Source: Corynebacterium freiburgense (GTDB lineage Bacteria > Actinomycetota > Actinomycetes > Mycobacteriales > Mycobacteriaceae). Taken from it: a stretch of 64,000 bases of DNA. Each line of letters starts with the position of its first letter. Within the stretch, counting starts at the first letter, position 1. The position numbers were made by a program, and so were the translations under genes. The stretch lies in contig NZ_CP047355.1 of assembly GCF_030408815.1 (NCBI RefSeq), positions 620,001 to 684,000 of the forward strand, written 5' to 3'. Of the stretch, positions 51,277-61,811 are shown one piece after another. Below the pieces are notes generated by a model, which searched no databases, was not told where the DNA came from, and was given only the letters and a program-made list of their open reading frames with translations.

Positions 51277-54200
51277 ATGAGTACATTTGAGCCAGCCCAC
51301 CGGTTTCGGGATATTCCGTTTCCTGAGGTACGTCTTATTGCAAGTAGTGCCGCGGAGATTCGTGAGCCTCATCCGGAGGCTGTGCGCATTGTGGATACTG
51401 GTGGTCGTTGGCGGGTTACTGGCCCTGCGGCTTCTGGGGTAAGCCGTATTGTTGTGGATACCGTGGTGGAGTGCGTACGCCGTGGGGTGCGGCCGTCGAA
51501 AATCGCGGTGATTGCGCATTCGAAGGAGACCGGGGCATCGTTGCGTGGTGATATTGCTGACCAGTGTGCGCATTTGGGATTTGCTTCGGAGGGTCCTGTT
51601 GTGCGCTCCGTGCACTCGTTTGCGTTTTCGATTATTCAAAAGGTCATGCATGATGCCAAGCTCATTACTGGCGCTGAGCAAGATGCGGTAATTCGCGAAT
51701 TATTACTTGGACATATTGAACACGGTGGTGGCCCCTGGCCCACAGAAAACCGTGATGCATTAGGATTTGTGGGGTTTGCGCGGGGGCTGCGCGATTTTCT
51801 TTTGCGAGCGGTGGAGCGTGGTGTTTCACCGGAGGATTTGGAACGCTTAGGGCAAGAATATCAGCGGCCATTATGGTCGGCTGCGGGAACATTTCTTCGG
51901 GAATACGAACAGACGATGGAATTGGCTGGTATTCGGAGTTTTAATGCATCTGAGTTAGTCACTGCGGCTCTGGATACCTTGCAATTGCACCCGGAGGTTT
52001 TAGCGGATGTACACCGCCAACTCCAAGTAGTGATTATTGACGATGCCCAACATTTAGATCCTCGGGCGGCGGAACTTATTTCCACCGCGTACCAAGGCGC
52101 AAAGCTTGTGGTTTTGGCGGGGGACCCTGAGCAATCGGTATTCCGTTTCCGCGGTGCCAGACCTGATTTCCTTATGCGTACACCGGTTGATTATGAATTG
52201 CGGCTGCCTGAACCACTATTCCAACCGAATGTTCGTGCGGTAATTGCGGAACATCCTGGAACCCAAATCGCACTTGTCGCCGATACCCTTCGTCGCGCGC
52301 ATTTATTCGATGGTGTGTCGTGGCGTGATCAGGCGGTGATTGTGCGTTCTGCTGGGCAGATTGGGGCGGTGCGCCGAGGGTTATTGGCGGCAGGGGTGCC
52401 AGTGCATATTGACCCCACAGACGTGGTGTTATCAGAGCAGCGAATTGTTGCAGCATTGATTTTGGCCGTGCACGCACTTTCAAGGGATCTCACCCATGAA
52501 GAGTTAGAAGAACTTGTGCTCGGCCCGGTTGGTGGGGCGGATCCGGTGACCCTGCGGAGATTATTACGAGGCTTGCGGCATGGGGAACTTGCCCTAGGCG
52601 GGCATCGGCGTGCATTGGATGTGCTTGCGGATGTGGTGTTGCCAACCCGCGAACCAGGGGATTTGGATGTATTGCAGCGGTTAACGGAGCGGGAACTTGC
52701 GGTGTTGGAGCGCATTCGTTCGGTGTTGGCCGCTGGTTACGAGGCCCGCAATGATTCCATTGAACAGGTGTTATGGGTGTTATGGGAGGCCACAGGGCTT
52801 TCGGATAGCTTTGCGGCACGGAGTTTGCGCGGCGGGCCGGGCGGTTCTCAGGCAGATAGAGATTTAGACGCCGTAATGTCGCTTTTCGACGCCGCGGGCG
52901 ACTATATCGAGCGTTTCCCCCAGGCTTCACTAGCGAGCTTTATCCGGCACATTGAAGAACAACAATTACCCACTGGAAAACGAGACCGCCGTGGTGGTGA
53001 ACCCGATGCGGTACAGCTTCTTACCGCTCACGCTACTGGTGGCAGGCACTGGCATACTGTTTGTGTTGTTGGTGTCCAGGAGGGAGTGTGGCCGTCTTTG
53101 GGGGAGACTGGCTCGCTTTTTGGGCAGGAGGAATTTATTGACCTCCTCGATGAGAATATTGATCCTAACCAACCAATTAGTCGAGCGGTGGAGCGCCTAC
53201 GGGAAGAAGAGCGCCTATTCCATTTGGCTTGTTCTCGCGCAAAATACAACCTCCTGGTCAGTGCAGTAGCAAGCCCAGAATCAAATGAAGTTTTGGAGCC
53301 TTCGCGGTTTTTAGAAACACTTGGTGTAGAGGTCACTGCCATTGGTGATGCAGGTGAATCCGCATCAATGGACGAGCAGCACATTGGCAGGCTTTCAATT
53401 GCATCATTGATTGCGGAGCTGCGGCGCGTGGTGTGTGATGATGCGGAGCGCCCACGGCGGCGTCGACAAGCAGCCCGCCAATTAGCACGTTTAGCCGATG
53501 CTGGGATTTATGGTGCCCGCCCGGAAGAATGGTGGGGTGTACGCACACCAATTAATGCAAAGCTGCACGATCAGGAAAGTCCGGCTCGACTCTCTCCTTC
53601 GCGTATAGAAGCGATTGAACATTGCCCTCTCAAGGCGGTATTGGGCAATTTAGAAACTGAGGAAGACACTCCAATTCATTTATTGCGAGGTACCCTCGTC
53701 CATGCTTTTGCTGAGGCAGTAGCCCGTGGCGTTAATACTGAACAGGCAAAACAAATAGTTACTGAGGCATACCAGAAAATTGTGAATGAGCCGGAATGGA
53801 AGCAGGCATCGACACTGTCAGAATGGAATCATCTTATTGACCGTACAAACTTATGGTTGAAAACAAGCCGGAGTGTTTTTACTCAAGTCGGCGTAGAAAT
53901 GCCATTATTGGTGACAATTGGCCGCACGAGTGATGGCCAGCAAGTGATGATCAAAGGGCGCATGGATCGCCTCGAACGAGATGGCGAATCTCTAGTTGTT
54001 GTGGACCTTAAAACCGGGAAGACTATGCCGCCCGAAAAAACTATGCATGACCATGCGCAACTCGCGGCATACCAATTGGCGCTCTCACGCGGCGTCGTAG
54101 ATGACGATAAAGTTCGTGGTGCGCGCGCTGGGGAAACCCCGGCACCAGTGGGCGGAGGAGTATTGGTGTTTCCGGCGCCAGATCAAAAGAATGTTCCTAC

Positions 54201-54381
54201 CCGCACACAGGTGGCATTGGAACCCGAAGAGCTTGATGCGCTGGCTGCACGTCTTCCTGAACTCGCTATGGAAATACGTGGCCCTGAACTCACCGCACGC
54301 ATCAATGAAACCTGCGCAAATTGCAATCTACGTTCAGTATGTCCAGTGCAACCAGAAGGGCGGATGACCACCCATGTCTAA
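51277..54381 (+). CDS. adnA: AdnA, lagging subunit of the AdnAB DNA motor-nuclease, Walker A degenerate
   Basis: A 1034-residue helicase-nuclease subunit. AdnAB replaces RecBCD in mycobacteria and resects double-strand breaks. N-terminal motor domain with UvrD motifs (VIIDDAQHLD, VLAGDPEQSVFRFRGA), C-terminal RecB nuclease with GRMDRLE, VVVDLKTGK and QLAAYQLAL, plus an iron-sulfur set: ECP-type HCPLK and CANCNLRSVCP. The Walker A reads TGPAASGVSR (residues 48-57), lacking the GKT lysine, so this motor probably cannot hydrolyse ATP. In M. smegmatis crippling the AdnA ATPase left unwinding rate unchanged. It overlaps adnB by eight bases. Confidence 0.85.
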   Translation: MSTFEPAHRFRDIPFPEVRLIASSAAEIREPHPEAVRIVDTGGRWRVTGPAASGVSRIVVDTVVECVRRGVRPSKIAVIAHSKETGASLRGDIADQCAHLGFASEGPVVRSVHSFAFSIIQKVMHDAKLITGAEQDAVIRELLLGHIEHGGGPWPTENRDALGFVGFARGLRDFLLRAVERGVSPEDLERLGQEYQRPLWSAAGTFLREYEQTMELAGIRSFNASELVTAALDTLQLHPEVLADVHRQLQVVIIDDAQHLDPRAAELISTAYQGAKLVVLAGDPEQSVFRFRGARPDFLMRTPVDYELRLPEPLFQPNVRAVIAEHPGTQIALVADTLRRAHLFDGVSWRDQAVIVRSAGQIGAVRRGLLAAGVPVHIDPTDVVLSEQRIVAALILAVHALSRDLTHEELEELVLGPVGGADPVTLRRLLRGLRHGELALGGHRRALDVLADVVLPTREPGDLDVLQRLTERELAVLERIRSVLAAGYEARNDSIEQVLWVLWEATGLSDSFAARSLRGGPGGSQADRDLDAVMSLFDAAGDYIERFPQASLASFIRHIEEQQLPTGKRDRRGGEPDAVQLLTAHATGGRHWHTVCVVGVQEGVWPSLGETGSLFGQEEFIDLLDENIDPNQPISRAVERLREEERLFHLACSRAKYNLLVSAVASPESNEVLEPSRFLETLGVEVTAIGDAGESASMDEQHIGRLSIASLIAELRRVVCDDAERPRRRRQAARQLARLADAGIYGARPEEWWGVRTPINAKLHDQESPARLSPSRIEAIEHCPLKAVLGNLETEEDTPIHLLRGTLVHAFAEAVARGVNTEQAKQIVTEAYQKIVNEPEWKQASTLSEWNHLIDRTNLWLKTSRSVFTQVGVEMPLLVTIGRTSDGQQVMIKGRMDRLERDGESLVVVDLKTGKTMPPEKTMHDHAQLAAYQLALSRGVVDDDKVRGARAGETPAPVGGGVLVFPAPDQKNVPTRTQVALEPEELDALAARLPELAMEIRGPELTARINETCANCNLRSVCPVQPEGRMTTHV

Positions 54382-57300
54382 TCGTATTTCCCCACAAGAC
54401 CTTTCTATTGCACTTGGCCAGGAATTCCCACCAACTGAGCAGCAAGGCGCTGTTATTGGAGCGCCGCCCGGACCAATGCTTGTGGTTGCGGGCGCAGGTG
54501 CCGGAAAAACCGAGACCATGGCGGCACGAGTGGTATGGCTAGTTGCTAATGGTTTTGCTACCCCCGAACAAGTACTTGGCTTAACGTTTACCCGAAAAGC
54601 CGCCCAGCAGCTTTCACAGCGTATTCGCGGCAGGCTTGGGGTGCTCGCAGGTATTGATGCGCTGCGCGATATTGATCCAACCGGCAAACTTGCCGCAAAC
54701 CTACAGGCGATTACCCCAACGGTAGCAACCTATGACTCGTTTGCTGGTCGTGTGGTGGGGGAATTTGGCTTATTGCTGCCGGTAGAACCTTCAGCACGGG
54801 TTATTACGCAAACAGAGCTATTTCAAATTGCGTGGGATTTAGTACGTGATTATGGTGGCTCGCTGAATACCACCTCGAGTCCTGCTTCGGTTGCTGATAC
54901 GTTATTGCAGCTCACCGGCAGTATTGATAACCATATGGTCACCCTGGAAAGTATTTATGAAGAAACCGAGCCGTTATTGCGGTTATTTCATGAATTGCCT
55001 AAGGCACCACGGCAGCGGGATGTGTTTTCTAAAACTACTCAGAATATCTATGATCGCCAACAGCTTAGGCTTGAGTTTTTGCCGTTGGTGCGAGCGTTAA
55101 AGGAAGAGCTTTCTCGGCGTAATGTTGTGACCTTTGGGGAACAAATGTCTATGGCGGCTCGGCTTGCAAGGGATTGTCCACGGGTAAGGGAAACCCTGAG
55201 GCGTCGTTTCCGTGTGGTTATGCTGGATGAATACCAAGACACAAGCCACGCCCAGCGAGAACTATTACGCAGCCTTTTTGGCGGGCAAGATCCAGTATCA
55301 ATTGACCCGGATCTCACTGTGACTGCCGTCGGTGACCCAATGCAATCTATCTATGGCTGGCGTGGTGCAACGGCAGCAAATTTGGCGCGCTTTGTTGAAG
55401 ATTTTCAAACAATAACGCCTGATGGGCGGTGCCAGAATGCCCCGAAAATGGAATTAACCACAAGTTGGCGGAATCCTCCGGAAGTATTGGAGCTTGCCAA
55501 TGCAGTGGCATCTACAGTACTTGGCCCGGCTAATGCTCCGGATCGAACCGTCCAGCCGTTGTCTCCTCGCCCAAACGCGAAGCCAGGGAAAGTACATCTT
55601 GGTTGGTTTGATACTTTCCACAATGAGCAATCATGGGTGGCGGACCAGCTTGCGCGAGAATACCGTGAACGTAAAGCTGAAGGTAAAAAATTTACTGGTG
55701 CGGTATTGGTGCGCAAAAATCGCCATAGTGCATCGATGGCGGCGCAGCTTCAGGCACGTGGTATTCCAGTGGAGGTGGTAAGTCTTTCGGGCCTACTCGA
55801 TGTGCCTGAGGTTGCGGATATGATTGCGTTTGCGTCGATGCTGGTGAATCCGCTGGATACAGCCTCGGCGCTGCGGATTTTAGCTGGCCCGCATGTCGGC
55901 TTGGGGGCGAAAGATCTCTTGGCATTGGGGGAGCGGGTCGCTAATCTTGCCGGGCGGGCAAAGGAGGATCGGCCAGAGCCAGCATCAGACCCCTTGGAGC
56001 GATTGCATCAGATTGTGGCAGAAACGGTTCGGGCGGAGCCGGAAGCCCAGGTTGGCTTGGCAGATGCTGTTGCGGATTTGGGAGAGCAGGAGAAATATAC
56101 CCCGGAAGGCTATGAGCGGCTTATGGAGGTTGCGGCCGAGTTGCGTCATATTCGCACTCGGAGTTTAAGCCAACCACTGCCGGATCTTTTTGCTGATATT
56201 GAACGCGTATTAGGAATTCGTACTGAAGTTCTTGCCCGCCAGGACCCGAATGCGGATGGGGCCGCAGGAACGGTGCATTTAGACCGGCTAGCAGAGGAAG
56301 TTCATGCATATGCTTTGATACCAGGGGCAACACTGAAAGGGCTGCTGGCGTATTTCCAATTAGCTAAAGCTAAAGATAAAGGCCTTACTCGTGGTGAAGT
56401 CCAAGTGAGAGCGGATCGGGTGCAGATCCTTACGGCGCATTCAGCAAAGGGCTTGGAGTGGGATGTAGTGAGTGTATTGCATGCCGCAAATACCACTTAC
56501 GAGGATGATGTGACCAAACGTGCCAAGGTTGATACCTGGGTAACTCAGGTGGCGGAGATTCCATCCACATTGCGTGGTGATGCGGATACCGGTGATGGTA
56601 GGGGAGGTGCGCCGGTTCTTGATATTGGTTTTGCAGAAAATAGAAAAGAATTAGAGGAAGCAATCCAGGCCCATAAAGAGGAATTTAAAACCGGCCTGTT
56701 TGAAGAAACTACCAGGTTGTTCTATGTGGCACTTACTCGTTCAGAGCGAGTGTTGTATGTGACTGGTTCTATGGTTTCGGAAACAGGCACGACCGGTGCG
56801 CCCTATGTCGGATTGGAGTTATTGCGTCAGCAGGCGCCAAATGCGGTGGTGCATTGGTTCGAGGGCTTCGATGCAGAAGATATTGCGGAACCAGAGCAAC
56901 TCCAGGGGGTGTTCCCGGCGTCGGCATTTACGGTAAATGAGGATGCGGTATTGCGTGGGGCGGCTTTGGTAAAGGACGCATTGGAACAACCGGATCCACC
57001 GAATATGGAGGGGGATATAGAGACCTTATGGGAACGTGAAGTTTCAGCTTTAATTGAGGAGCAACAACGCTTAGCCGCACCAGTATTAGAAGTTGAAATC
57101 GCCCGTGAACTTACTGCCAGCGATATGGTGGCACTTAAGCAAAACCCAGAGCATTATGCGCAGCGAATCCGCCGGCCGGTCCCATTTAAACCAAATGCGT
57201 ATGCGAAACGAGGCACAGCGCTACACCAATGGATTGAAGATCGGTATGGGTTACAGGCACTCTGGGATGAAGAGCAGCTATTTAATAAGGAAGATCAGGA

Positions 57301-57682
57301 TATCGCCACTAGCGAACTGGAGCATTTAAAACAGAAGTTCTTGGAAAGCCCATGGGCAGATACCACTCCAGCGTTTATCGAGCACCCATTTGAAGTTTCG
57401 GTGGGCCGGCATATTGTGCGCGGACGTATGGACGCCGTTTTCCGCGACGTCGATACGCAAGGTGGTTGGATTGTGGTGGACTGGAAAACCGGCGGTCCGC
57501 CCAAAGGCAAGGATATGCGCGCCGCTATGGTACAGCTTGCGGTATATCGGCATGCATGGGCCCAATTACGGGGCATTGACCCCAGCCTGGTACGCGCCGC
57601 ATTCCACTACGTTGGGTGGAATCACACGTTTGAACCGGATTACCTGCCACAATTAAAGGAATTGGAAGCGATGCTTGAGTAA
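54374..57682 (+). CDS. adnB: AdnB, leading subunit of the AdnAB DNA motor-nuclease
   Basis: A 1102-residue subunit with intact motors. Walker A VVAGAGAGKTETMAARVV at about residues 36-53, LTFTRKAAQQL, DEYQDTSHAQ, GDPMQSIYGWRG, TAHSAKGLEWDVV and VALTRSE; C-terminal nuclease with GTALHQWIE, GRMDAVF, VVDWKTGG and QLAVYRHAW. It drives 3'-5' translocation; in mycobacteria its ATPase is required for unwinding. No Cys cluster is evident in this subunit. It follows adnA with an eight-base overlap; the channel gene starts 52 bp later. Confidence 0.93.
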   Translation: MSNRISPQDLSIALGQEFPPTEQQGAVIGAPPGPMLVVAGAGAGKTETMAARVVWLVANGFATPEQVLGLTFTRKAAQQLSQRIRGRLGVLAGIDALRDIDPTGKLAANLQAITPTVATYDSFAGRVVGEFGLLLPVEPSARVITQTELFQIAWDLVRDYGGSLNTTSSPASVADTLLQLTGSIDNHMVTLESIYEETEPLLRLFHELPKAPRQRDVFSKTTQNIYDRQQLRLEFLPLVRALKEELSRRNVVTFGEQMSMAARLARDCPRVRETLRRRFRVVMLDEYQDTSHAQRELLRSLFGGQDPVSIDPDLTVTAVGDPMQSIYGWRGATAANLARFVEDFQTITPDGRCQNAPKMELTTSWRNPPEVLELANAVASTVLGPANAPDRTVQPLSPRPNAKPGKVHLGWFDTFHNEQSWVADQLAREYRERKAEGKKFTGAVLVRKNRHSASMAAQLQARGIPVEVVSLSGLLDVPEVADMIAFASMLVNPLDTASALRILAGPHVGLGAKDLLALGERVANLAGRAKEDRPEPASDPLERLHQIVAETVRAEPEAQVGLADAVADLGEQEKYTPEGYERLMEVAAELRHIRTRSLSQPLPDLFADIERVLGIRTEVLARQDPNADGAAGTVHLDRLAEEVHAYALIPGATLKGLLAYFQLAKAKDKGLTRGEVQVRADRVQILTAHSAKGLEWDVVSVLHAANTTYEDDVTKRAKVDTWVTQVAEIPSTLRGDADTGDGRGGAPVLDIGFAENRKELEEAIQAHKEEFKTGLFEETTRLFYVALTRSERVLYVTGSMVSETGTTGAPYVGLELLRQQAPNAVVHWFEGFDAEDIAEPEQLQGVFPASAFTVNEDAVLRGAALVKDALEQPDPPNMEGDIETLWEREVSALIEEQQRLAAPVLEVEIARELTASDMVALKQNPEHYAQRIRRPVPFKPNAYAKRGTALHQWIEDRYGLQALWDEEQLFNKEDQDIATSELEHLKQKFLESPWADTTPAFIEHPFEVSVGRHIVRGRMDAVFRDVDTQGGWIVVDWKTGGPPKGKDMRAAMVQLAVYRHAWAQLRGIDPSLVRAAFHYVGWNHTFEPDYLPQLKELEAMLE

Positions 57683-57734
57683 GCATTATGGTTAAGGTCG
57701 TTTCCCTATTAGCGGAGAGAAAGGAGTAGGCAGC

Positions 57735-58811
57735 ATGCGTGAAACATTCCGGAAGCGGTTTGGGGCAGAGCTTGAGCTTGATGATCTGCCTGACCATGCG
57801 CTACTCAATATTATTCGTATCCCAGAGCAGGGAACCTATAGTCCGTGGGCGCTTATTGCCCGCCGTGTGGTGTATGCGCTATTGCTTATGGCGGCAATTT
57901 CTCTCATTGTGTATTTTGACAAAGACGGCTATAGCGAAGACCTTACTTTTATCGACGCCGTCTATTATGCTGCAGTATCACTATCCACCACTGGATACGG
58001 TGATATTACCCCGGTGACACAGCACGCCCGCCTTATCAATATTACGATTATCACCCCGGTTCGTATCGCGTTCCTGATCTTACTGGTCGGTACCACCCTT
58101 TCCGTACTGACCGAAGAAACCCGAAGGGCGCTGCAAATCCAGCGTTGGAGGAAAAAGATGCGCAATCATACCGTCGTTGTTGGGTATGGAACCAAAGGCC
58201 GATCTGCTGTGGCCGCACTTCTTGCCGATGGCACCCCACCCAGCCAAATCGTTGTAGTAGACACCGATACCCAAGCCCTTGACCTTGCCTCTAGCCAGGG
58301 GCTTGTTACCGTGCAAGGATCTGCGACAAAAGCCGACGTGCTTAAACTGGCTGGTGTTACCCGTGCTCGTGCCGTTGTAGTTGCCCCAAATATGGACGAT
58401 ACGGCTGTCCTGGTCACCCTTTCTGTACGAGAAATCGCCCCCAGTGCAACGATTGTGGCTAGTGTGCGGGAATCAGAAAACCTCCACCTACTCAAACAAT
58501 CCGGGGCCGATAGCGTAGTAATCTCCTCTGAAACCGCTGGCCGAATGTTAGGTTTAGCCACCGTCACCCCATCCGTGGTGGAAATGATGGAAGATCTTCT
58601 CTCCCCAGATGAAGGCTTCTCTATCGCCGAACGCGTAGTGCGGGAAGATGAGGTCGGTGCCAACCCACGTCACCTCGCCGATATTGTGCTTGGTGTGGTG
58701 CGCTCCGGTGAGCTATACCGTATCGACTCACCAGAGGCCGAAATCGTAGAGCCTGGCGATCGCCTGCTCTATGTGCGCCGCGTCTTCAACGACGAAGTGC
58801 GCGAGCTATGA
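57735..58811 (+). CDS. potassium channel with RCK domain
   Basis: A 358-residue ion channel homologous to mycobacterial Rv3200c. Two helices surround a pore with filter STTGYGD (about residues 94-100), then a TrkA-N/RCK domain with NAD-type loop VVGYGTKGRSAVAALL (about 154) and a TrkA-C domain (about 275-355). The filter TxGYGD indicates K+ selectivity. It binds regulatory nucleotide or ions in the cytoplasm. Overlaps nudC by ATGA. RBS AGGAG. Confidence 0.92.
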   Translation: MRETFRKRFGAELELDDLPDHALLNIIRIPEQGTYSPWALIARRVVYALLLMAAISLIVYFDKDGYSEDLTFIDAVYYAAVSLSTTGYGDITPVTQHARLINITIITPVRIAFLILLVGTTLSVLTEETRRALQIQRWRKKMRNHTVVVGYGTKGRSAVAALLADGTPPSQIVVVDTDTQALDLASSQGLVTVQGSATKADVLKLAGVTRARAVVVAPNMDDTAVLVTLSVREIAPSATIVASVRESENLHLLKQSGADSVVISSETAGRMLGLATVTPSVVEMMEDLLSPDEGFSIAERVVREDEVGANPRHLADIVLGVVRSGELYRIDSPEAEIVEPGDRLLYVRRVFNDEVREL

Positions 58812-59554
58812 CCCGATATATCCTTATCGACCCCGCCGACCATATTTACACCACACCCAACGGCAGCCCACTATGGGACAGCGCTCCACACGCCCTCTTT
58901 ACAGTGCGTATCGACGCCTCCCACACCGCCGCTCGCCTCCCTGCTACACCCCACACCCTCACTGCCGAACCTGGTGTCCAAACCGTGGAGCCGCGTGCAT
59001 TTTTTAATACTGAATTTGGCTTTCTTATTAGCCAAGCAGTGGCACTTGTTCGCCACCGTGAAGCATTTGAATTTGACCCGCTTACTGGTGAAAAAATCAC
59101 ATGGTCTGCTGACAACACTCGCGCTTTTGGAACGCGCGGGCGAGAATATTTTCCGCGTATCGATCCTGCCGTCATTGGTTTAATTGAACACAGTGTTGAA
59201 CCCCGATTACTTGTGGGCCGCAATATCCGTCGCTCCTACTTTTCCCTTATTGCAGGCTATATTGCCCCAGGCGAAACAATGGAACAAGCCTTCGCTCGCG
59301 AGGTGTGGGAAGAGGCTGGGCGCCGAGTCTCCGATATTGTGTATGTAGCAAGCCAGCCCTGGCCAACCTCCAGTTCCTTAATGTTTGGAGTTCGCGCTAC
59401 CACCTCTGACGACACCGCCATTGGCGAATGCGATGGTGAACTCGCCGAAATTCGTTGGATTACCAGGGCAGATATCCACCACAGCACACTTCCGCTCGCA
59501 CCCGAAGGCTCGCTGGCACACCGCATGATTCAAGACTGGGCAAACACCACATAA
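58808..59554 (+). CDS. nudC: NAD(+) diphosphatase (NudC-type Nudix hydrolase)
   Basis: A 248-residue Nudix enzyme. The Nudix box GYIAPGETMEQAFAREVWEE starts at about residue 155, with EEAG after it, and the NADH-pyrophosphatase signature SQPWPTSSSLM is at about 181. The family zinc ribbon (four Cys between the N domain and Nudix domain) is absent. It cleaves NADH or NAD to NMN(H) and AMP and can remove NAD caps from RNA. It overlaps uvrD2 by one base (TAATG). Confidence 0.9.
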   Translation: MTRYILIDPADHIYTTPNGSPLWDSAPHALFTVRIDASHTAARLPATPHTLTAEPGVQTVEPRAFFNTEFGFLISQAVALVRHREAFEFDPLTGEKITWSADNTRAFGTRGREYFPRIDPAVIGLIEHSVEPRLLVGRNIRRSYFSLIAGYIAPGETMEQAFAREVWEEAGRRVSDIVYVASQPWPTSSSLMFGVRATTSDDTAIGECDGELAEIRWITRADIHHSTLPLAPEGSLAHRMIQDWANTT

Positions 59555-61611
59555 TGAACCTTCACGACCTTGACGAAGACCAACGCATTGCCGCCACCGC
59601 GCCGCGTGGCCCCGTGTGTATTCTTGCCGGTGCCGGAACTGGCAAAACCAGGACCATTACCTACCGAATCGCCCACCTTATTTCCTCTGGTTTTGTTGGC
59701 CCGAATCGGGTCCTTGCCGTTACATTTACCGCCCGCGCCGCTGGTGAAATGCGCCACCGACTGAACCTTATGGGCATTGGCGGTGTCCAAGCCCGCACAT
59801 TTCACGCCGCAGCCCGCCGACAACTCAGCTATTTTTGGCCACAAATCGCAGGTGATCTGCCCTGGAAGCTGATTGACAATAAATTCCCCCTGGTAGGCCG
59901 TGCCGTTCGCAGTATCGGTGTGGAATCTACAGTAGAGACGGTGCGGGATGTTCTAAGTGAGATTGAATGGGCCAAAGCCTCCCTTATCGACGCCACCGAA
60001 TATGCCAAACGGGTATCCGAATCCGGACGAAATATTCCATTAGATTCCGAACGAATTGCCGAAATTTATCGCAGGTATGAACAGGCAAAAACTACACCTG
60101 AAGGCATTCTCCTGGACTTTGACGACCTTCTTATCCACACTGCCGGTGCACTTGAAAATTCTCCGGCTGTCGCCGAAGAATTCCGCGCCCAATACCGCAG
60201 TTTTGTGGTTGATGAATACCAAGACGTCACCCCACTCCAGCAACGAGTGCTTCACGCATGGCTTGGTGACCGCGACGACCTCACCGTAGTTGGCGACGCC
60301 AACCAAACTATCTATTCATTTACTGGCGCAACCCCCCACTACCTCCTCGAATTTTCGCGCACCTACCCGAACGCAGTAATTACCCGACTGCAAAGGGACT
60401 ATCGCTCAACCCCCCAAATCACCGACCTGGCTAATACCGTAATTGGTCAAGCCCGCGGACGTGTAGCCGGAACAAGACTTGAACTTCAAGGCATGCGCCC
60501 CGCTGGCCCTCGACCACAATTTCATAGTTACAATGACGAACCCACAGAAGCCAGGGAAATTGCTGGAAAAATCCTTACCTTAATCAACAACGGGGTTGAT
60601 CCTTCCGAAATCGCCATTCTCTATCGCATTAACGCCCAATCCGCTGTTTTTGAACAGGCCTTAGCCGACGCTGGCATTGTCTACCAGGTCCGCGGCGGCG
60701 AAGGTTTCTACCAGCGGCCGGAAATTCGCCAGGCTATTACCCAACTCGTTCGAGCCGCCGCAGCCAACACCTTCCCTGAAGAAGCAGTCGGTCCCGAACT
60801 TCACCGAGTGGCTCGCGCCATCCTTGCCCCAATGGGGCTTACCCCTACCGAACCCACCGGTGCACAAGCACGCGAACGCTGGCAATCTCTCAATGCCCTT
60901 GTCGAACTCATTGATGAACTTGGTCAGGCCACCCCAGACCTAGATATCCACGGTGCTCTCCAGCAACTGAAAGAACGCGCCGAAGCAAAGCATCCACCCA
61001 CAGTTAAAGGCGTTACCCTTGCATCACTCCACGCCGCCAAAGGGCTCGAATGGGATGCAGTCTTCCTCGTAGGACTTGTTGACGGCACCCTCCCCATCAC
61101 CCATGCCATAAAAGCTGGCGATGAAAATATCGAGGAAGAACGACGCCTGTTCTATGTAGGTATCACCCGAGCGCGGGAAATTCTCCACTGTTCCTGGGCC
61201 TTAGCCCGACAAGAAGGCGGACGCAAAAACCGAACACGCAGCCGATTCCTCGATGGGATAGCCCCAGAAACTGAACTTATTTCTGCTCCGCGTAAAAACC
61301 GAACGAAAAAATGCCGTTCATGCGGGATGCCGCTCGAAACCAATGCCGAAAAAGTCCTTGGTCGCTGCGAAGATTGCCCCAGTGAAGCAGACGCTCAAAC
61401 ATTCGACGCCTTAAGGGTGTGGCGAAGCGAAAAAGCACGCGAAGAAAATGTCCCCGCATTCGTAGTGTTTTCCGACGCCACCCTCACCTCAATCGCCGAG
61501 CGGCTCCCCAAAACAGAGGTTGAGCTTCTTGATATTTCTGGAATCGGCCCCATAAAAGTTGAGCGCTATGGCGCGGAAATACTAAAGGTCTTGAATCAGA
61601 TCCAGAAATAG
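59554..61611 (+). CDS. uvrD2: ATP-dependent DNA helicase UvrD2
   Basis: A 685-residue SF1 helicase. Motifs: GAGTGKTRTITYRIAHL near residue 22, VTFTARAAGEMRHRL, VDEYQDVTPLQQ, VVGDANQTIYSFTGA, LHAAKGLEWDAVFLVG and YVGITRARE. A tetracysteine module (CRSCGMP ... GRCEDCP, near 590-610) links to a C-terminal HRDC domain (about 625-685), the layout of mycobacterial UvrD2, where the Cys module is needed for unwinding. ATG 59554 shares a base with the nudC stop; an upstream start would lie within nudC. Essential in mycobacteria. Confidence 0.93.
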   Translation: MNLHDLDEDQRIAATAPRGPVCILAGAGTGKTRTITYRIAHLISSGFVGPNRVLAVTFTARAAGEMRHRLNLMGIGGVQARTFHAAARRQLSYFWPQIAGDLPWKLIDNKFPLVGRAVRSIGVESTVETVRDVLSEIEWAKASLIDATEYAKRVSESGRNIPLDSERIAEIYRRYEQAKTTPEGILLDFDDLLIHTAGALENSPAVAEEFRAQYRSFVVDEYQDVTPLQQRVLHAWLGDRDDLTVVGDANQTIYSFTGATPHYLLEFSRTYPNAVITRLQRDYRSTPQITDLANTVIGQARGRVAGTRLELQGMRPAGPRPQFHSYNDEPTEAREIAGKILTLINNGVDPSEIAILYRINAQSAVFEQALADAGIVYQVRGGEGFYQRPEIRQAITQLVRAAAANTFPEEAVGPELHRVARAILAPMGLTPTEPTGAQARERWQSLNALVELIDELGQATPDLDIHGALQQLKERAEAKHPPTVKGVTLASLHAAKGLEWDAVFLVGLVDGTLPITHAIKAGDENIEEERRLFYVGITRAREILHCSWALARQEGGRKNRTRSRFLDGIAPETELISAPRKNRTKKCRSCGMPLETNAEKVLGRCEDCPSEADAQTFDALRVWRSEKAREENVPAFVVFSDATLTSIAERLPKTEVELLDISGIGPIKVERYGAEILKVLNQIQK

Positions 61612-61811
61612 CCAGCGCGGTTATGGTGGACTTTAAAAACTGGTGAGGTTTTGGTTCATCTTTAATTGGGTGGCACTTGTAGTGGCGACCTTTCATGTTT
61701 GCATTTGATTGCCACAAGATGGTGTAGCCGGGAGCATCTAAACTCTCTTCTGAATTTTTCCTCTGTGGGCCGGGGCTGGGACGGGCTGGGTGGCTTGGCC
61801 AGGCTTCAGAA

